Below are positions 1-6,394 of a stretch of DNA of 8,417 bases, in pieces (the first letter of the stretch is position 1; every line of letters starts with the position of its first letter). Position numbers and translations under genes: made by a program. The DNA is from an uncultured Thermoanaerobacteraceae bacterium (GTDB lineage Bacteria; Bacillota; DSM-12270; Thermacetogeniales; Thermacetogeniaceae). The stretch lies in contig CALGIY010000132.1 of the NCBI GenBank assembly GCA_937914965.1, positions 1-8,417 of the forward strand. Reading direction: 5' to 3'. The notes under the pieces were generated by a model. It was given only the letters and a program-made list of their open reading frames with translations, did no database searches and was not told where the DNA came from.

Positions 1-10
1 CTTCCGATCT
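1..10. other. Probable residual Illumina adapter
   Basis: The first ten bases, CTTCCGATCT, equal the 3' end of the standard Illumina TruSeq adapter, and they lie exactly at the window edge. This is where untrimmed adapter remains when an assembly starts at a read end. I infer that genomic sequence begins at base 11 and that the contig stops here. A chance match of ten bases at exactly this place is unlikely. Confidence 0.8.
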
Positions 11-218
11 TGACCCTGACCCGGCCACACAGCGAAGTAGATCCCTGAACAACTAATTTCATGAAAGTTTCCCCCATTATGAATGAACTTCTATCTATTG
101 AACTGTTGATCAAACTCTGCACAACTATAAGCGCACAGGTAATCTTTTCTGTACCTGTTATATTCTATCCAAAGATAAATATTCCTTTCTTACCTATTAT
201 GCTATTTTGCGGTTATCT
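11..218. other. Gene-free AT-rich stretch at contig edge
   Basis: No reading frame here has a credible start and SD on either strand. It lies downstream of the peptidase MA-like gene, which reads towards it, but I see no hairpin with a T-tract, so the transcript may run on or end beyond the contig. The only structure is a 7-bp inverted repeat, ACAGGTA at 135-141 and TACCTGT at 152-158, with a 10-base loop. It could be a small operator or hairpin, but it has no T-tract and no gene beside it to support either role. Confidence 0.5.
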
Positions 219-1052
219 CTAGACCTCTACATAACTGTGGTGGTAATCTTGGACAAACTCATTGATATCTACACCAAATGTCTTGTTTAAAGCCCTATCC
301 ATATTCTCCCCTTTCCCCAATTGCTCTAACAGTAAGGGGATACACTCAACACCATATTTGTTTACCAGGAATTCCACCAGATCCTCTGAGACCGCGTAGC
401 TGTAGGCCTCCTGCTGCGAATCATCAAATTCCTTGTCCAGTTGGGCGAGAGACGTTTTCAAAGCTTCGGGGTCACCGACCTGCCCGACATCAACCCCAGC
501 AAAGTGCTTTTCACCGAACTGCGCCACCCCTTCGGTCAGCCAGCGCGGGTAATTGCCGCGGGTTTTGTAATCCACCAGCAGATGGATGTACTCGTGGGCA
601 AGGGGGCCCTGCTGTCGAAAAACTTGCTCCCTTTGCGCCGCTGTCAAATCACTAAGCCAGTCCTGCGGTGAGAGCAGTCTAATCACTCCGGCCCAGTAAA
701 CGCCCATGGCGCTTTCGCCGTTTCCCCATCCAAAAACATGGTTCAAGGATGACTTATCCTGATAAATGGCGACTGATACCTTCTTGTCTGGGAAACAACC
801 GAAATATCTACCCAGCGGATAGTAGAGTTCATCCGCTTCCTGCAAGACTATCTGGGCAGTTTTTTCATCCCCTACTTTGTATTTTACTACAAAGTGCTCA
901 CCTTCGACTACATTCCAGTCCCTGGTCTCCCAAGAAAAAAGAAACTGGTGAACAACCCGCAGTATTGGGGAACCGAAAGTGTAAAGCTGTACAGGATAGA
1001 TGATCACAAAGACTAAACATATGATCAGCAAAACAGCAAAAAAACGCCCCAT
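219..1052 (-). CDS. Membrane-anchored peptidase MA-like zinc metalloprotease
   Basis: This 277-residue protein has one N-terminal membrane segment (about residues 4-23, very rich in I/L/V/F) and then an extracytoplasmic domain. The gluzincin signature is clear: HEYIH with H153, E154 and H157, followed by WLTEG with E174 as the likely third zinc ligand. The spacing fits the peptidase MA-like family (Peptidase_MA_2), whose substrates are mostly unknown. I chose ATG 1052 over an in-frame ATG at 1073. The strong SD AGGAGGAGG lies eight bases before 1052, whereas 1073 has no SD and would sit at or before the transcription start predicted from the promoter at 1077-1104. The gene follows a terminator and looks monocistronic. 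All zinc-site residues are intact, so it is probably an active protease facing outward, but the target cannot be read from the sequence. Confidence 0.88.
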   Translation of the reverse strand: MGRFFAVLLIICLVFVIIYPVQLYTFGSPILRVVHQFLFSWETRDWNVVEGEHFVVKYKVGDEKTAQIVLQEADELYYPLGRYFGCFPDKKVSVAIYQDKSSLNHVFGWGNGESAMGVYWAGVIRLLSPQDWLSDLTAAQREQVFRQQGPLAHEYIHLLVDYKTRGNYPRWLTEGVAQFGEKHFAGVDVGQVGDPEALKTSLAQLDKEFDDSQQEAYSYAVSEDLVEFLVNKYGVECIPLLLEQLGKGENMDRALNKTFGVDINEFVQDYHHSYVEV

Positions 1053-1076
1053 CTCCAGTTCCTCCTCCTGCATCTA

Positions 1077-1104
1077 ATTATACATGAAGTACGGAGGTTG
1101 TAGA
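1077..1104 (-). promoter_or_regulatory. Sigma-A-like promoter of the peptidase MA-like gene
   Basis: On the minus strand, TCTACA (1099-1104) is separated by 16 bases from a perfect TATAAT (1077-1082). The predicted start point near 1070 leaves an 18-base leader containing the AGGAGGAGG SD before ATG 1052. It lies between the upstream gene's terminator and this gene, as expected for an independent unit. The -35 is imperfect (4 of 6). Confidence 0.55.
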
Positions 1105-1113
1105 GAGTCAAAT

Positions 1114-1141
1114 AAAGCCAGCTTATAAGTAAGCTGGCTTT
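1114..1141 (-). terminator. Perfect 12-bp hairpin terminator after the TPR gene
   Basis: AAAGCCAGCTTA (1114-1125) and TAAGCTGGCTTT (1130-1141) are exact inverse complements around a four-base loop. On the minus strand the stem ends in TTT and runs into ATTTGAC, a modest U-tract. It lies 27 bases after the TPR gene stop and just before the promoter of the next gene. The symmetric A/T ends mean it could also act on plus-strand transcripts. Confidence 0.85.
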
Positions 1142-1168
1142 CATCTAAAATCGCTGTTCTGCTGAGAA

Positions 1169-1810
1169 CTATTCTTTTTCCTGAAGTTCATCGACTCGCG
1201 ATTGGGCATAATCCTTGGTTTCCTGATCAATAGTTGAGGAAGAAGCTATTTTTTTCCAGACATTCAGTGCACCCTTTGAATCACCCCAGGACTCGAGAGC
1301 CGTTGCCATTTGAATCAAAACCTGGATATTATCAGGATGCTGTTCTAGGATCTGCTCCATTTCAGCTGCCGACTGCTCCTTCTCTCCCAGCACCATATAG
1401 GCCCCGGCCAGTTCCAGGCGCATCTGCGGATCATCTTGGAGCTTCAGTGCCTTCTGGTAAAAGGTTGCTGCTCGCTGGATTGCTTCTTTGCCCTGGTCAG
1501 GTTTCTCATTTTGTAAATAAAGTTCCCCCAACCGTATCTCTACCCGGGCAAAACCGGTCAAAACGGCCAAGTCATCAGGATTACTGGCCAGCATCCCTTC
1601 ATACTGCTCTCTCAGTGCTTCCTGCTTCTCAAGTTCTGTTTTGATTACCTCTTGTTGAGGAGAAGCAGCTTCAGGCTTCAGTTGATCTGCATCGGACCCC
1701 AGATACCAGGCAACAGTGCTCCCCAAAAGACCTACTGCGATCATCCCTACCAGGACCCAAAGCCCTATCTTGGCAAAGCTGTTCCGTGCTCGGAAAAATC
1801 CCGCCACCAT
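1169..1810 (-). CDS. Membrane-anchored tetratricopeptide repeat protein
   Basis: This 213-residue protein has a short basic N-terminus, one membrane segment (about residues 15-37, IGLWVLVGMIAVGLLGSTVA), a charged linker rich in E, Q and K (about 40-70), and then three or so TPR units to about residue 205. TPR-type spacing of small and large hydrophobics is visible, for example in LAGAYMVLGEKEQSAAEMEQ. TPR domains bind proteins, so I infer a scaffold or assembly factor at the membrane, probably facing outward; partner and pathway are unknown. ATG 1810 is supported by the SD GGGAGG five bases upstream. The gene follows the M23 peptidase gene after 65 bases with no terminator between, so it may be co-transcribed with it besides using its own extended -10 promoter. 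It ends at a strong hairpin. Confidence 0.8.
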   Translation of the reverse strand: MVAGFFRARNSFAKIGLWVLVGMIAVGLLGSTVAWYLGSDADQLKPEAASPQQEVIKTELEKQEALREQYEGMLASNPDDLAVLTGFARVEIRLGELYLQNEKPDQGKEAIQRAATFYQKALKLQDDPQMRLELAGAYMVLGEKEQSAAEMEQILEQHPDNIQVLIQMATALESWGDSKGALNVWKKIASSSTIDQETKDYAQSRVDELQEKE

Positions 1811-1844
1811 TTTCGCCTCCCTATCAGAAGCATTTGATAAAAGA

Positions 1845-1853
1845 ATTATACCA
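1845..1853 (-). promoter_or_regulatory. Extended -10 promoter of the TPR gene
   Basis: The minus strand reads TGG-TATAAT, a perfect -10 hexamer (1845-1850) with the TGn extension (1851-1853). The -35 region is poor (TTTCCC at a 16-base spacing), which extended -10 promoters tolerate. Transcription would start near 1838, giving a leader of about 28 bases that contains the SD. Confidence 0.6.
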
Positions 1854-1875
1854 TAATAAGGTGTACGGGAAAGTG

Positions 1876-3444
1876 CTAACGCAGATAGTTCATTGGGTTT
1901 CGCTGCGACCCATTGGCCAATACCTCAAAGTGGAGGTGGGGGCCAGTAGAATTCCCAGTGCTTCCGACTTTTCCGATTATCTGCCCACTACCCACACTCT
2001 GGCCAGTACTCACATTGATCGAAGAGAGGTGGGCATAACGAGTAGACAACCCATTCCCGTGGTTGATGGTCACCATTTTGCCGTACCCCCCCTGCCAGCC
2101 GGTTGAAGTAACACGCCCACCAGCCGCTGCACCTACTGCGGCACCATAACCAGCACCAATGTCGATGCCAGTGTGGAATCTCCCTCCACGGGGGCCATAC
2201 CTGGAGGTAATACCCCCACCAACAGGCCAGCGCAGCACTCCGCCACCTGACCCTCTGCTGGCCAACATAATGTTTGTTCCCTTAGCTACAACTCGGGCTG
2301 CTGGTTTTTTTACCACTTGGCGCCCGACCTCCTGGCGCTGCACTACCTGCTGGTTCTGCCGCACTACCCGATAGGTCACCTTGGCCTCGCCGCTCTCCCC
2401 TGCTGTGACGACCTTAACCTGGCCCCATCTCAACTTAGAGTCTGATTTAGTCTGGACATCACAGGGAATGACTTCACTTGTGACCTGTGTGCTGGTAATG
2501 ATGGCATTGATCAACGGCTCAACAGAGGCTAGTTTCAACTCCTGGCCGATGGACAGTTTTTCCGTAGACAACTCAGGGTTTGCCTTGTTGATATCTTCCA
2601 CTATCAAGTCGTGGGCCCGGGCGATGCTCCAAAGGCTGTCACCATCTTTAACAACATATGGTTTTTCCTGAAGCTGTCCCCCCATCAGCATTTCAAGGGC
2701 ATCTTCAACCGGAAGGATATCCTTTACAGCCAACTGCTTGGGCTGGAAGGTAATCTTTTCTTGAAACTCAACTTTCTCAATGGTCTCCTGGCTATTCTTA
2801 GGCAGCAGAGACTTTTGAAGGCACTGAAGCAGGCCCTCTCCCGCATCCTGGCTAGCCAGGGCCGCCACAGGTTTGTCGTTAATACACAGTTCCACTCCCT
2901 TGGTCATCCAGGGCAGGTCTTTGAGAGTTGACGCATAGTAGGATGATGGCCTGACCTCTCGCTTAGGGGCTAAGCAGTTCTTGTAGCGCAGAGTCCCTTC
3001 GAGAAAAACATCCTGCCCCAGATCCTTTTCCAGTTCTTGCTCTAAACTGGTCTGGAGCCTCTCTCCCATCTGCTGGGAAGCAACCAGAGCGATCTGTTCG
3101 TCATTATAATAGGCAGCATAAACTGCTTGTTTTTGATCCAGATAAATATTTCCCCCGATCAAAATAAGCCCGGCAACCACTGTTGTTACAAAGTAGGGCC
3201 TTTTCCAAAAACCCTGCTTGATGCCGCGCTTTCCGGTACGCAGGTCATGAACCAGGTCCAAAAGAACAACTCTGCCGAGCTTAAAATCATCTTTCATCCA
3301 GTTCAGGCGTTCTTGCCACCAGGGCCCCACCTCTCGACAAGATTTCCGTAAGTTGGGCAGCAGCTTACTTACACACTTTCCTTTATTGAGAAGTTGGCGC
3401 TTGCAAGAAAATAAAAAAGCGTTCTCCTTATTTTGCGATTCCAT
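1876..3444 (-). CDS. Bitopic M23 peptidoglycan endopeptidase with LysM and G5 domains
   Basis: The 522-residue protein has, in order: a basic, Cys-containing cytoplasmic tail (1-84; C14, C24, C36); one membrane segment (about 85-101); a region with two copies of a similar ~28-residue motif (about 110-137 and 185-213); a LysM domain (about 263-306, YVVKDGDSLWSIARAHDL); a G5-like domain (about 308-388); and a C-terminal M23/LytM domain (about 400-522). M23 zinc and catalytic residues are present: H424 and D428 in HTGIDIG, H472 in YAHL, and H503/H505 in HLHFE. Active M23 enzymes cut peptide cross-bridges in peptidoglycan, while LysM and G5 bind wall glycans, so this should be an active wall hydrolase held at the membrane. 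ATG 3444 has the SD AAGGAGAGG five or six bases upstream; a longer frame from GTG 3495 has no good SD. The TPR gene follows. Confidence 0.92.
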   Translation of the reverse strand: MESQNKENAFLFSCKRQLLNKGKCVSKLLPNLRKSCREVGPWWQERLNWMKDDFKLGRVVLLDLVHDLRTGKRGIKQGFWKRPYFVTTVVAGLILIGGNIYLDQKQAVYAAYYNDEQIALVASQQMGERLQTSLEQELEKDLGQDVFLEGTLRYKNCLAPKREVRPSSYYASTLKDLPWMTKGVELCINDKPVAALASQDAGEGLLQCLQKSLLPKNSQETIEKVEFQEKITFQPKQLAVKDILPVEDALEMLMGGQLQEKPYVVKDGDSLWSIARAHDLIVEDINKANPELSTEKLSIGQELKLASVEPLINAIITSTQVTSEVIPCDVQTKSDSKLRWGQVKVVTAGESGEAKVTYRVVRQNQQVVQRQEVGRQVVKKPAARVVAKGTNIMLASRGSGGGVLRWPVGGGITSRYGPRGGRFHTGIDIGAGYGAAVGAAAGGRVTSTGWQGGYGKMVTINHGNGLSTRYAHLSSINVSTGQSVGSGQIIGKVGSTGNSTGPHLHFEVLANGSQRNPMNYLR

Positions 3445-3733
3445 GTTTCCTCTCCTTGCCGCGGAATGAATTATGCCCCAGTCAATGCCGTACACCCCTG
3501 TGGGCAGTAACTTTCGTCTTCTGGCGTAAATTCTGCATAATGTACCGCTCTTTTTATAATACAGAAAAAGTTTCTACATAAATTTCTACATAAACCCGGG
3601 AAATCCTTCTTTCTTATCCATAGAAAATAAAACCATTATATCTTATGAGTGAAAAGTGCTGGTAGTTCTGCGGATTACAAAAGGGGAGGAAAAGGTGGTT
3701 TATCATGGAATTCTACCTGGATCTGCCGAAAAT
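3445..3733. other. Gene-free interval upstream of the M23 gene
   Basis: This interval must hold the M23 gene's promoter, because a strong terminator closes the scfB transcript at 3734-3760. Minus-strand -10-like hexamers occur at 3635-3640 (TATAAT) and 3556-3561 (TATTAT), but neither has a convincing -35, so I do not pick one. It also contains two tandem copies of a 12-bp sequence (3571-3594). Both strands are AT-rich between 3540 and 3650. I see no structured RNA and no convincing gene. Confidence 0.5.
3571..3594. repeat. Two perfect tandem copies of a 12-bp sequence
   Basis: TTTCTACATAAA occurs twice back to back (3571-3582 and 3583-3594), read TTTATGTAGAAA on the minus strand. It lies 127-150 bases upstream of the M23 start and just upstream of the -10-like TATTAT at 3556-3561. 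Tandem sites spaced 12 bp apart in a promoter region could be binding sites for a regulator, or a simple replication-slippage duplication. The sequence does not decide between these. Confidence 0.85.
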
Positions 3734-3760
3734 AAAAAAAAGCAGCCACGAAGGCTGCTG
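3734..3760 (-). terminator. Intrinsic terminator after scfB
   Basis: On the minus strand a 7-bp stem, AGCAGCC with GGCTGCT (3753-3759 and 3741-3747), closes a five-base loop and is followed at once by a run of eight T (3734-3741, sharing the last stem base). It begins one base after the scfB stop codon. This is a textbook intrinsic terminator and separates the scfAB unit from the M23 gene. Confidence 0.93.
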
Positions 3761-3761
3761 T

Positions 3762-5093
3762 CTAATTTTCCTCTAATGCCAAATAATAGAGTGCCCCTTG
3801 CAGCCGTGCTTGCATCACCGCACAGGCAAGTGAGAAAGGATGCAGGAGGTCACCTCCGTTTAAGATCGCCTGGGAATGACATCCTCCACCACACAAGTAA
3901 CGAGCCCAGCAGGAAGAACAATCTTCTTTCCTGTAGATGTGTGCCTCCCGGAATTTATCCTGGAGCTTCCTGTTGATAATTCCTCTCTGGAGATCGCCCA
4001 GCAGGTATTCGGGATGTCCGACCAGCTGGTGGCAGGGGTAGATTTCCCCGGCCGGAGTAATCGCCAAATAATGGTAGCCGGCTCCGCACCCCGTCAAGCG
4101 TTTGGCCACACAGGGCCCCCCCAGCAAATCGAGAGAGTAGTGGTAAAAGGAAATACCCTTCCCTTTCCGTTCCAACTCCCGCAAGGCCCGCGCCAGGCGG
4201 TAGTATTCAGCCTGTAGTTCCGGAATATTCTCCTCCCGCAGAGAATAAGGCACATCCTTTGAGGCTACAACCGGCTCCAGAGAGATACTCTCTGCTCCCA
4301 GTCCGGCCAAATAACGAACATCATTGGTGAAGTCCAGGTTGTTCCTGGTGTAAGTGCCCCTGATATAGTACTCATCAGCCGCCCCAGCAGCCATAAATTC
4401 CCGGATGCGGTTAGCAACAACCTGAGAACTGCCGCAGCCACCTGGTGTCACCCGGTAAGCATCATGCACCTCTGGCCTCCCATCGCAGCTTAAAACGAAG
4501 CTGAAGTGATGATCTTTCATATAGGAAAGTTTCTCTTCATCGAGCAGGAGGGTATTGGTGCTTACAGTAAACTTCCATTTTTTATTTTGGCCATGCTCCT
4601 CTGCATAATCTACAGCAAATTTAATTCCCTCAAAATTAAGCAGTGGTTCCCCTCCAAAAAAATCCACGGTGAGATACTGATAGGGGGTCTCACTGATCAG
4701 GAAATCCAGGGCCTTCGTGATGGTTTCCCTGGACATAATTTTTTCCTGGCTGCGAACATTCTCCGGCACAAAGCAGTACCTGCAGGCCAGATTACAGTCA
4801 TGGGCCATATTTAAACAGATGGCCTTGAGCCCTAAGTCCTTGCCGGGTACATAATCAGCCCACTCCTCACCTGGTGAAAAGAGAAGACCTGATTCCACCA
4901 AGTCAGTTATTTCTGCAGCTGCTTCTGCCGCCTGCGGACCAGTCCTACTATCGACGAAGGAACGGGCTTCTTTCCAATCTCCACACTCCATATAGCGCTG
5001 CACCAGTTCCCAGGCGACCTCATCCAGATTAAAAAGAGATCCGCTGTTTACATCAAAGGCCAGGTATAAGCCGCCTTCCTGGAATAGGTGCAC
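3762..5093 (-). CDS. scfB: SCIFF peptide maturase, radical SAM/SPASM enzyme
   Basis: This is the radical SAM enzyme that forms thioether cross-links in the SCIFF precursor. From GTG 5093 it has 443 residues. An N-terminal RRE-like precursor-binding region (1-80, with FDVNSG) leads into the radical SAM core: CNLACRYC with C100, C104 and C107 for the SAM-binding 4Fe-4S cluster, then FFGGEP. A Cys-rich C-terminal SPASM region carries C328, C336, C354, C392, C395, C401, C405 and C424 for auxiliary clusters. Length and layout fit the SCIFF maturase family (about 450 residues), and the SCIFF precursor lies directly upstream. The start is uncertain: GTG 5093 aligns with usual family N-termini and follows the scfA stop by 17 bases but lacks an SD; TTG 5132 has a weak GGGG; ATG 5189 lies inside scfA. 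Translational coupling to scfA is likely. It would act in the cytoplasm. Confidence 0.93.
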   Translation of the reverse strand: MHLFQEGGLYLAFDVNSGSLFNLDEVAWELVQRYMECGDWKEARSFVDSRTGPQAAEAAAEITDLVESGLLFSPGEEWADYVPGKDLGLKAICLNMAHDCNLACRYCFVPENVRSQEKIMSRETITKALDFLISETPYQYLTVDFFGGEPLLNFEGIKFAVDYAEEHGQNKKWKFTVSTNTLLLDEEKLSYMKDHHFSFVLSCDGRPEVHDAYRVTPGGCGSSQVVANRIREFMAAGAADEYYIRGTYTRNNLDFTNDVRYLAGLGAESISLEPVVASKDVPYSLREENIPELQAEYYRLARALRELERKGKGISFYHYSLDLLGGPCVAKRLTGCGAGYHYLAITPAGEIYPCHQLVGHPEYLLGDLQRGIINRKLQDKFREAHIYRKEDCSSCWARYLCGGGCHSQAILNGGDLLHPFSLACAVMQARLQGALYYLALEEN

Positions 5094-5110
5094 ACGGGAT
5101 CTAAGGTCTG

Positions 5111-5266
5111 TTATTTCTTCGCGAGGTCGCAAGCTTGATTCCCCACTGTACACGATGTTTTGCAAGCAGACTGGCAGGACACCTGGCATTCCCCGCAGCC
5201 TTTACTAAGCCGCGGTTTCCTGAGGCTCCCCTCGACTACAGTCTTAATGTGTTTCTTTCCCTTCAT
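5111..5266 (-). CDS. scfA: SCIFF ranthipeptide precursor (six cysteines in forty-five)
   Basis: This is a 51-residue peptide substrate for the maturase encoded next door. It has a basic leader (MKGKKHIKTVVEG) and a core with six cysteines at 24, 27, 31, 35, 39 and 46. The stretch GCGECQVSCQSAC then KTSCTVGNQAC is the SCIFF signature and closely resembles the precursor I recall from Clostridium thermocellum. In that system the thioether joins Cys32 to Thr37; by position the equivalents here are C35 and T40. ATG 5266 is preceded by overlapping SD sequences (GGAGG eight bases away, AGGAG closer). The gene has its own sigma-A-like promoter and ends 17 bases before the chosen scfB start. No exporter or leader protease is nearby. 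SCIFF peptides are reported to be almost universal in Clostridia, with proposed signalling roles not firmly settled. Confidence 0.95.
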   Translation of the reverse strand: MKGKKHIKTVVEGSLRKPRLSKGCGECQVSCQSACKTSCTVGNQACDLAKK

Positions 5267-5302
5267 TTCTCCTACCTCCAAACTTGATTTTATCTCTAGT
5301 TT

Positions 5303-5331
5303 ATTTTATACCCGCCCTGGTAAATGTGCAA
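5303..5331 (-). promoter_or_regulatory. Sigma-A-like promoter of scfAB
   Basis: Minus-strand TTGCAC (5326-5331) and TAAAAT (5303-5308) are separated by 17 bases. The -10 matches 5 of 6 and the -35 matches 3 of 6, starting with TTG. The leader would be about 30 bases, ending in the SD. It lies between the LCP stop and scfA, so scfAB can be expressed on its own. Confidence 0.5.
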
Positions 5332-5396
5332 ACCGTTGGTGCTCCACAACAATAGCAAAGTGTTCTCTTCTATTTATATGTAGAGTACAACGGTTT
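5330..5396. repeat. 9-bp inverted repeat with one arm on the scfA -35
   Basis: AAACCGTTG (5330-5338) and CAACGGTTT (5388-5396) are exact inverse complements 49 bases apart. The proximal arm touches the -35 hexamer of the scfAB promoter; the distal arm is just past the LCP stop codon. The spacing suits two operator half-sites or a long RNA hairpin in LCP read-through transcripts. There is no T-tract, so a simple terminator is unlikely. Confidence 0.5.
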
Positions 5397-5419
5397 ATCC
5401 CCTGGTGACATTTCCACCC

Positions 5420-6376
5420 CTACTCAGCAGGTACAGCAGTTCCCTCAAAAAGAGCGTTTAATAGCGGCTCTATTTTTCCTGTATCTGGCAAATAATAACT
5501 GATCCCATTCATGTACTGGGGTCTGCCAGGTAGTGTATAGCACTCCATCTGGGAACTGTCCAAACTCTTCATGGCTTTCCCTAAATCGATCATCTGAGCA
5601 GTGCTCAAGTTAGTTTCCACAGCTGAACGCATGTCCCCTGCCAGTTGTGGCGCTTTCCATATATTGCTTGGCTGCAGGGCCTCATCTGCCAGTGCTTTCA
5701 AAAAAACCTGCTGGTGTTTGATACGCTCAAGATCAGCCATCGGATAGCCCCGGAAACGGACGAAAACCAGGGCTTGCTCCCCCTTCAAGCGGTGGGTACC
5801 AGGTGGGAGGTCGATTGCCTTGCTAATTTTCTCGTCTACTTGAACAGTGACACCTCCAAGGGTATCAACGATCTTCTCAAACCCCTGGAAATCAGTTGCC
5901 AGGTAGTATTTGATTTCCCGTCCCAGCAGCAGGCTGACTGCTTCCAGAGCTCCATCAGAACCGCCCTGAGCATAGGCGGCATTGATCTTGTCCTTCTTCC
6001 CGCGTACCGGCACATCAGTATATGTATCTCTAGGAATAGAGAGCAGCCTGACGCTCTTATCCTTCGGATTCATAAAGCACAGGATTATGGTATCAGAACG
6101 CCCCACATCCTTTCCTGTTTCCCGGTCAACGCCAAGCAGAAGTATCGGTACAGTTTTTTCAGATTTCACTCCGGGGACCAGATCGTGTCGGAGTAAGCCC
6201 AAATACCATGCAGCTGCGCCTACAGCAAAAAGAAAAATCAATAATACTACAGCACACCCACACCCACACCCGCGTTTCCTGGGTGGATGCTGTTTCCTTC
6301 GTCCCTTCCCAGAATCTTTTGCCAGAACATTTACTGCCTTCCATTCTCTCGTATCTTCCCAGTCGCTAGAACTCAA
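5420..6376 (-). CDS. LytR-CpsA-Psr (LCP) family glycopolymer ligase
   Basis: LCP proteins transfer undecaprenyl-pyrophosphate-linked glycopolymers such as teichoic acids onto peptidoglycan outside the membrane. This 318-residue protein has a basic cytoplasmic tail (1-36), one membrane segment (about 41-60) and the LCP domain (about 75-235). Hallmarks are LLGVD (80-84), GRSDTI (92-97), SIPRDTYTD (113-121, with R116 and D117), KINAAYAQGG (130-139) and FVRFRGYPMADLERIKHQQ (205-223), which supply the arginines and aspartates that bind pyrophosphate and metal. The start is TTG 6376, supported by GGGGAG four bases upstream; no ATG or GTG alternative exists before the membrane segment. GCGCGC just before the membrane segment is unusual and is encoded by a hexanucleotide repeat. 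The gene lies between a terminator upstream and the scfAB promoter downstream. Confidence 0.92.
   Translation of the reverse strand: MSSSDWEDTREWKAVNVLAKDSGKGRRKQHPPRKRGCGCGCAVVLLIFLFAVGAAAWYLGLLRHDLVPGVKSEKTVPILLLGVDRETGKDVGRSDTIILCFMNPKDKSVRLLSIPRDTYTDVPVRGKKDKINAAYAQGGSDGALEAVSLLLGREIKYYLATDFQGFEKIVDTLGGVTVQVDEKISKAIDLPPGTHRLKGEQALVFVRFRGYPMADLERIKHQQVFLKALADEALQPSNIWKAPQLAGDMRSAVETNLSTAQMIDLGKAMKSLDSSQMECYTLPGRPQYMNGISYYLPDTGKIEPLLNALFEGTAVPAE
6254..6271. repeat. Hexanucleotide repeat (ACACCC)x3 inside the LCP gene
   Basis: Three exact copies of ACACCC on the plus strand (TGTGGG-like on the coding strand) encode alternating Gly and Cys at residues 36-41. The unit is a multiple of three, so slippage would change the number of Cys-Gly pairs without breaking the frame. 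Confidence 0.85.
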
Positions 6377-6394
6377 TTTTCTCCCCTGCCCTTA

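Noticed and set aside
135..158. 7-bp inverted repeat downstream of the peptidase MA-like gene as a terminator
   Set aside because: The stem is short, the loop is ten bases and no T-tract follows on the minus strand.
1053..1073. Upstream ATG at 1073 for the peptidase MA-like gene
   Set aside because: No SD precedes it and it would be at or before the predicted transcription start. ATG 1052 has AGGAGGAGG at good spacing and starts the membrane segment directly.
3445..3495. GTG 3495 as start of the M23 gene
   Set aside because: The only upstream purine run abuts the codon, and the added residues look non-coding, whereas ATG 3444 has a strong SD.
3705..3776. Plus-strand 23-residue frame starting MEFYLDLPKI
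   Set aside because: It has GGTGG and GGGGAGG upstream, but it runs straight through the scfB terminator and the scfB 3' end, and its sequence is unlike any known small protein. It is better explained by the hairpin.
5645..6196. 183-residue plus-strand open frame
   Set aside because: It lies wholly within the LCP gene, has no SD or recognisable motif, and the minus-strand protein carries all LCP hallmarks. The other plus-strand frames inside genes are rejected for the same reason.
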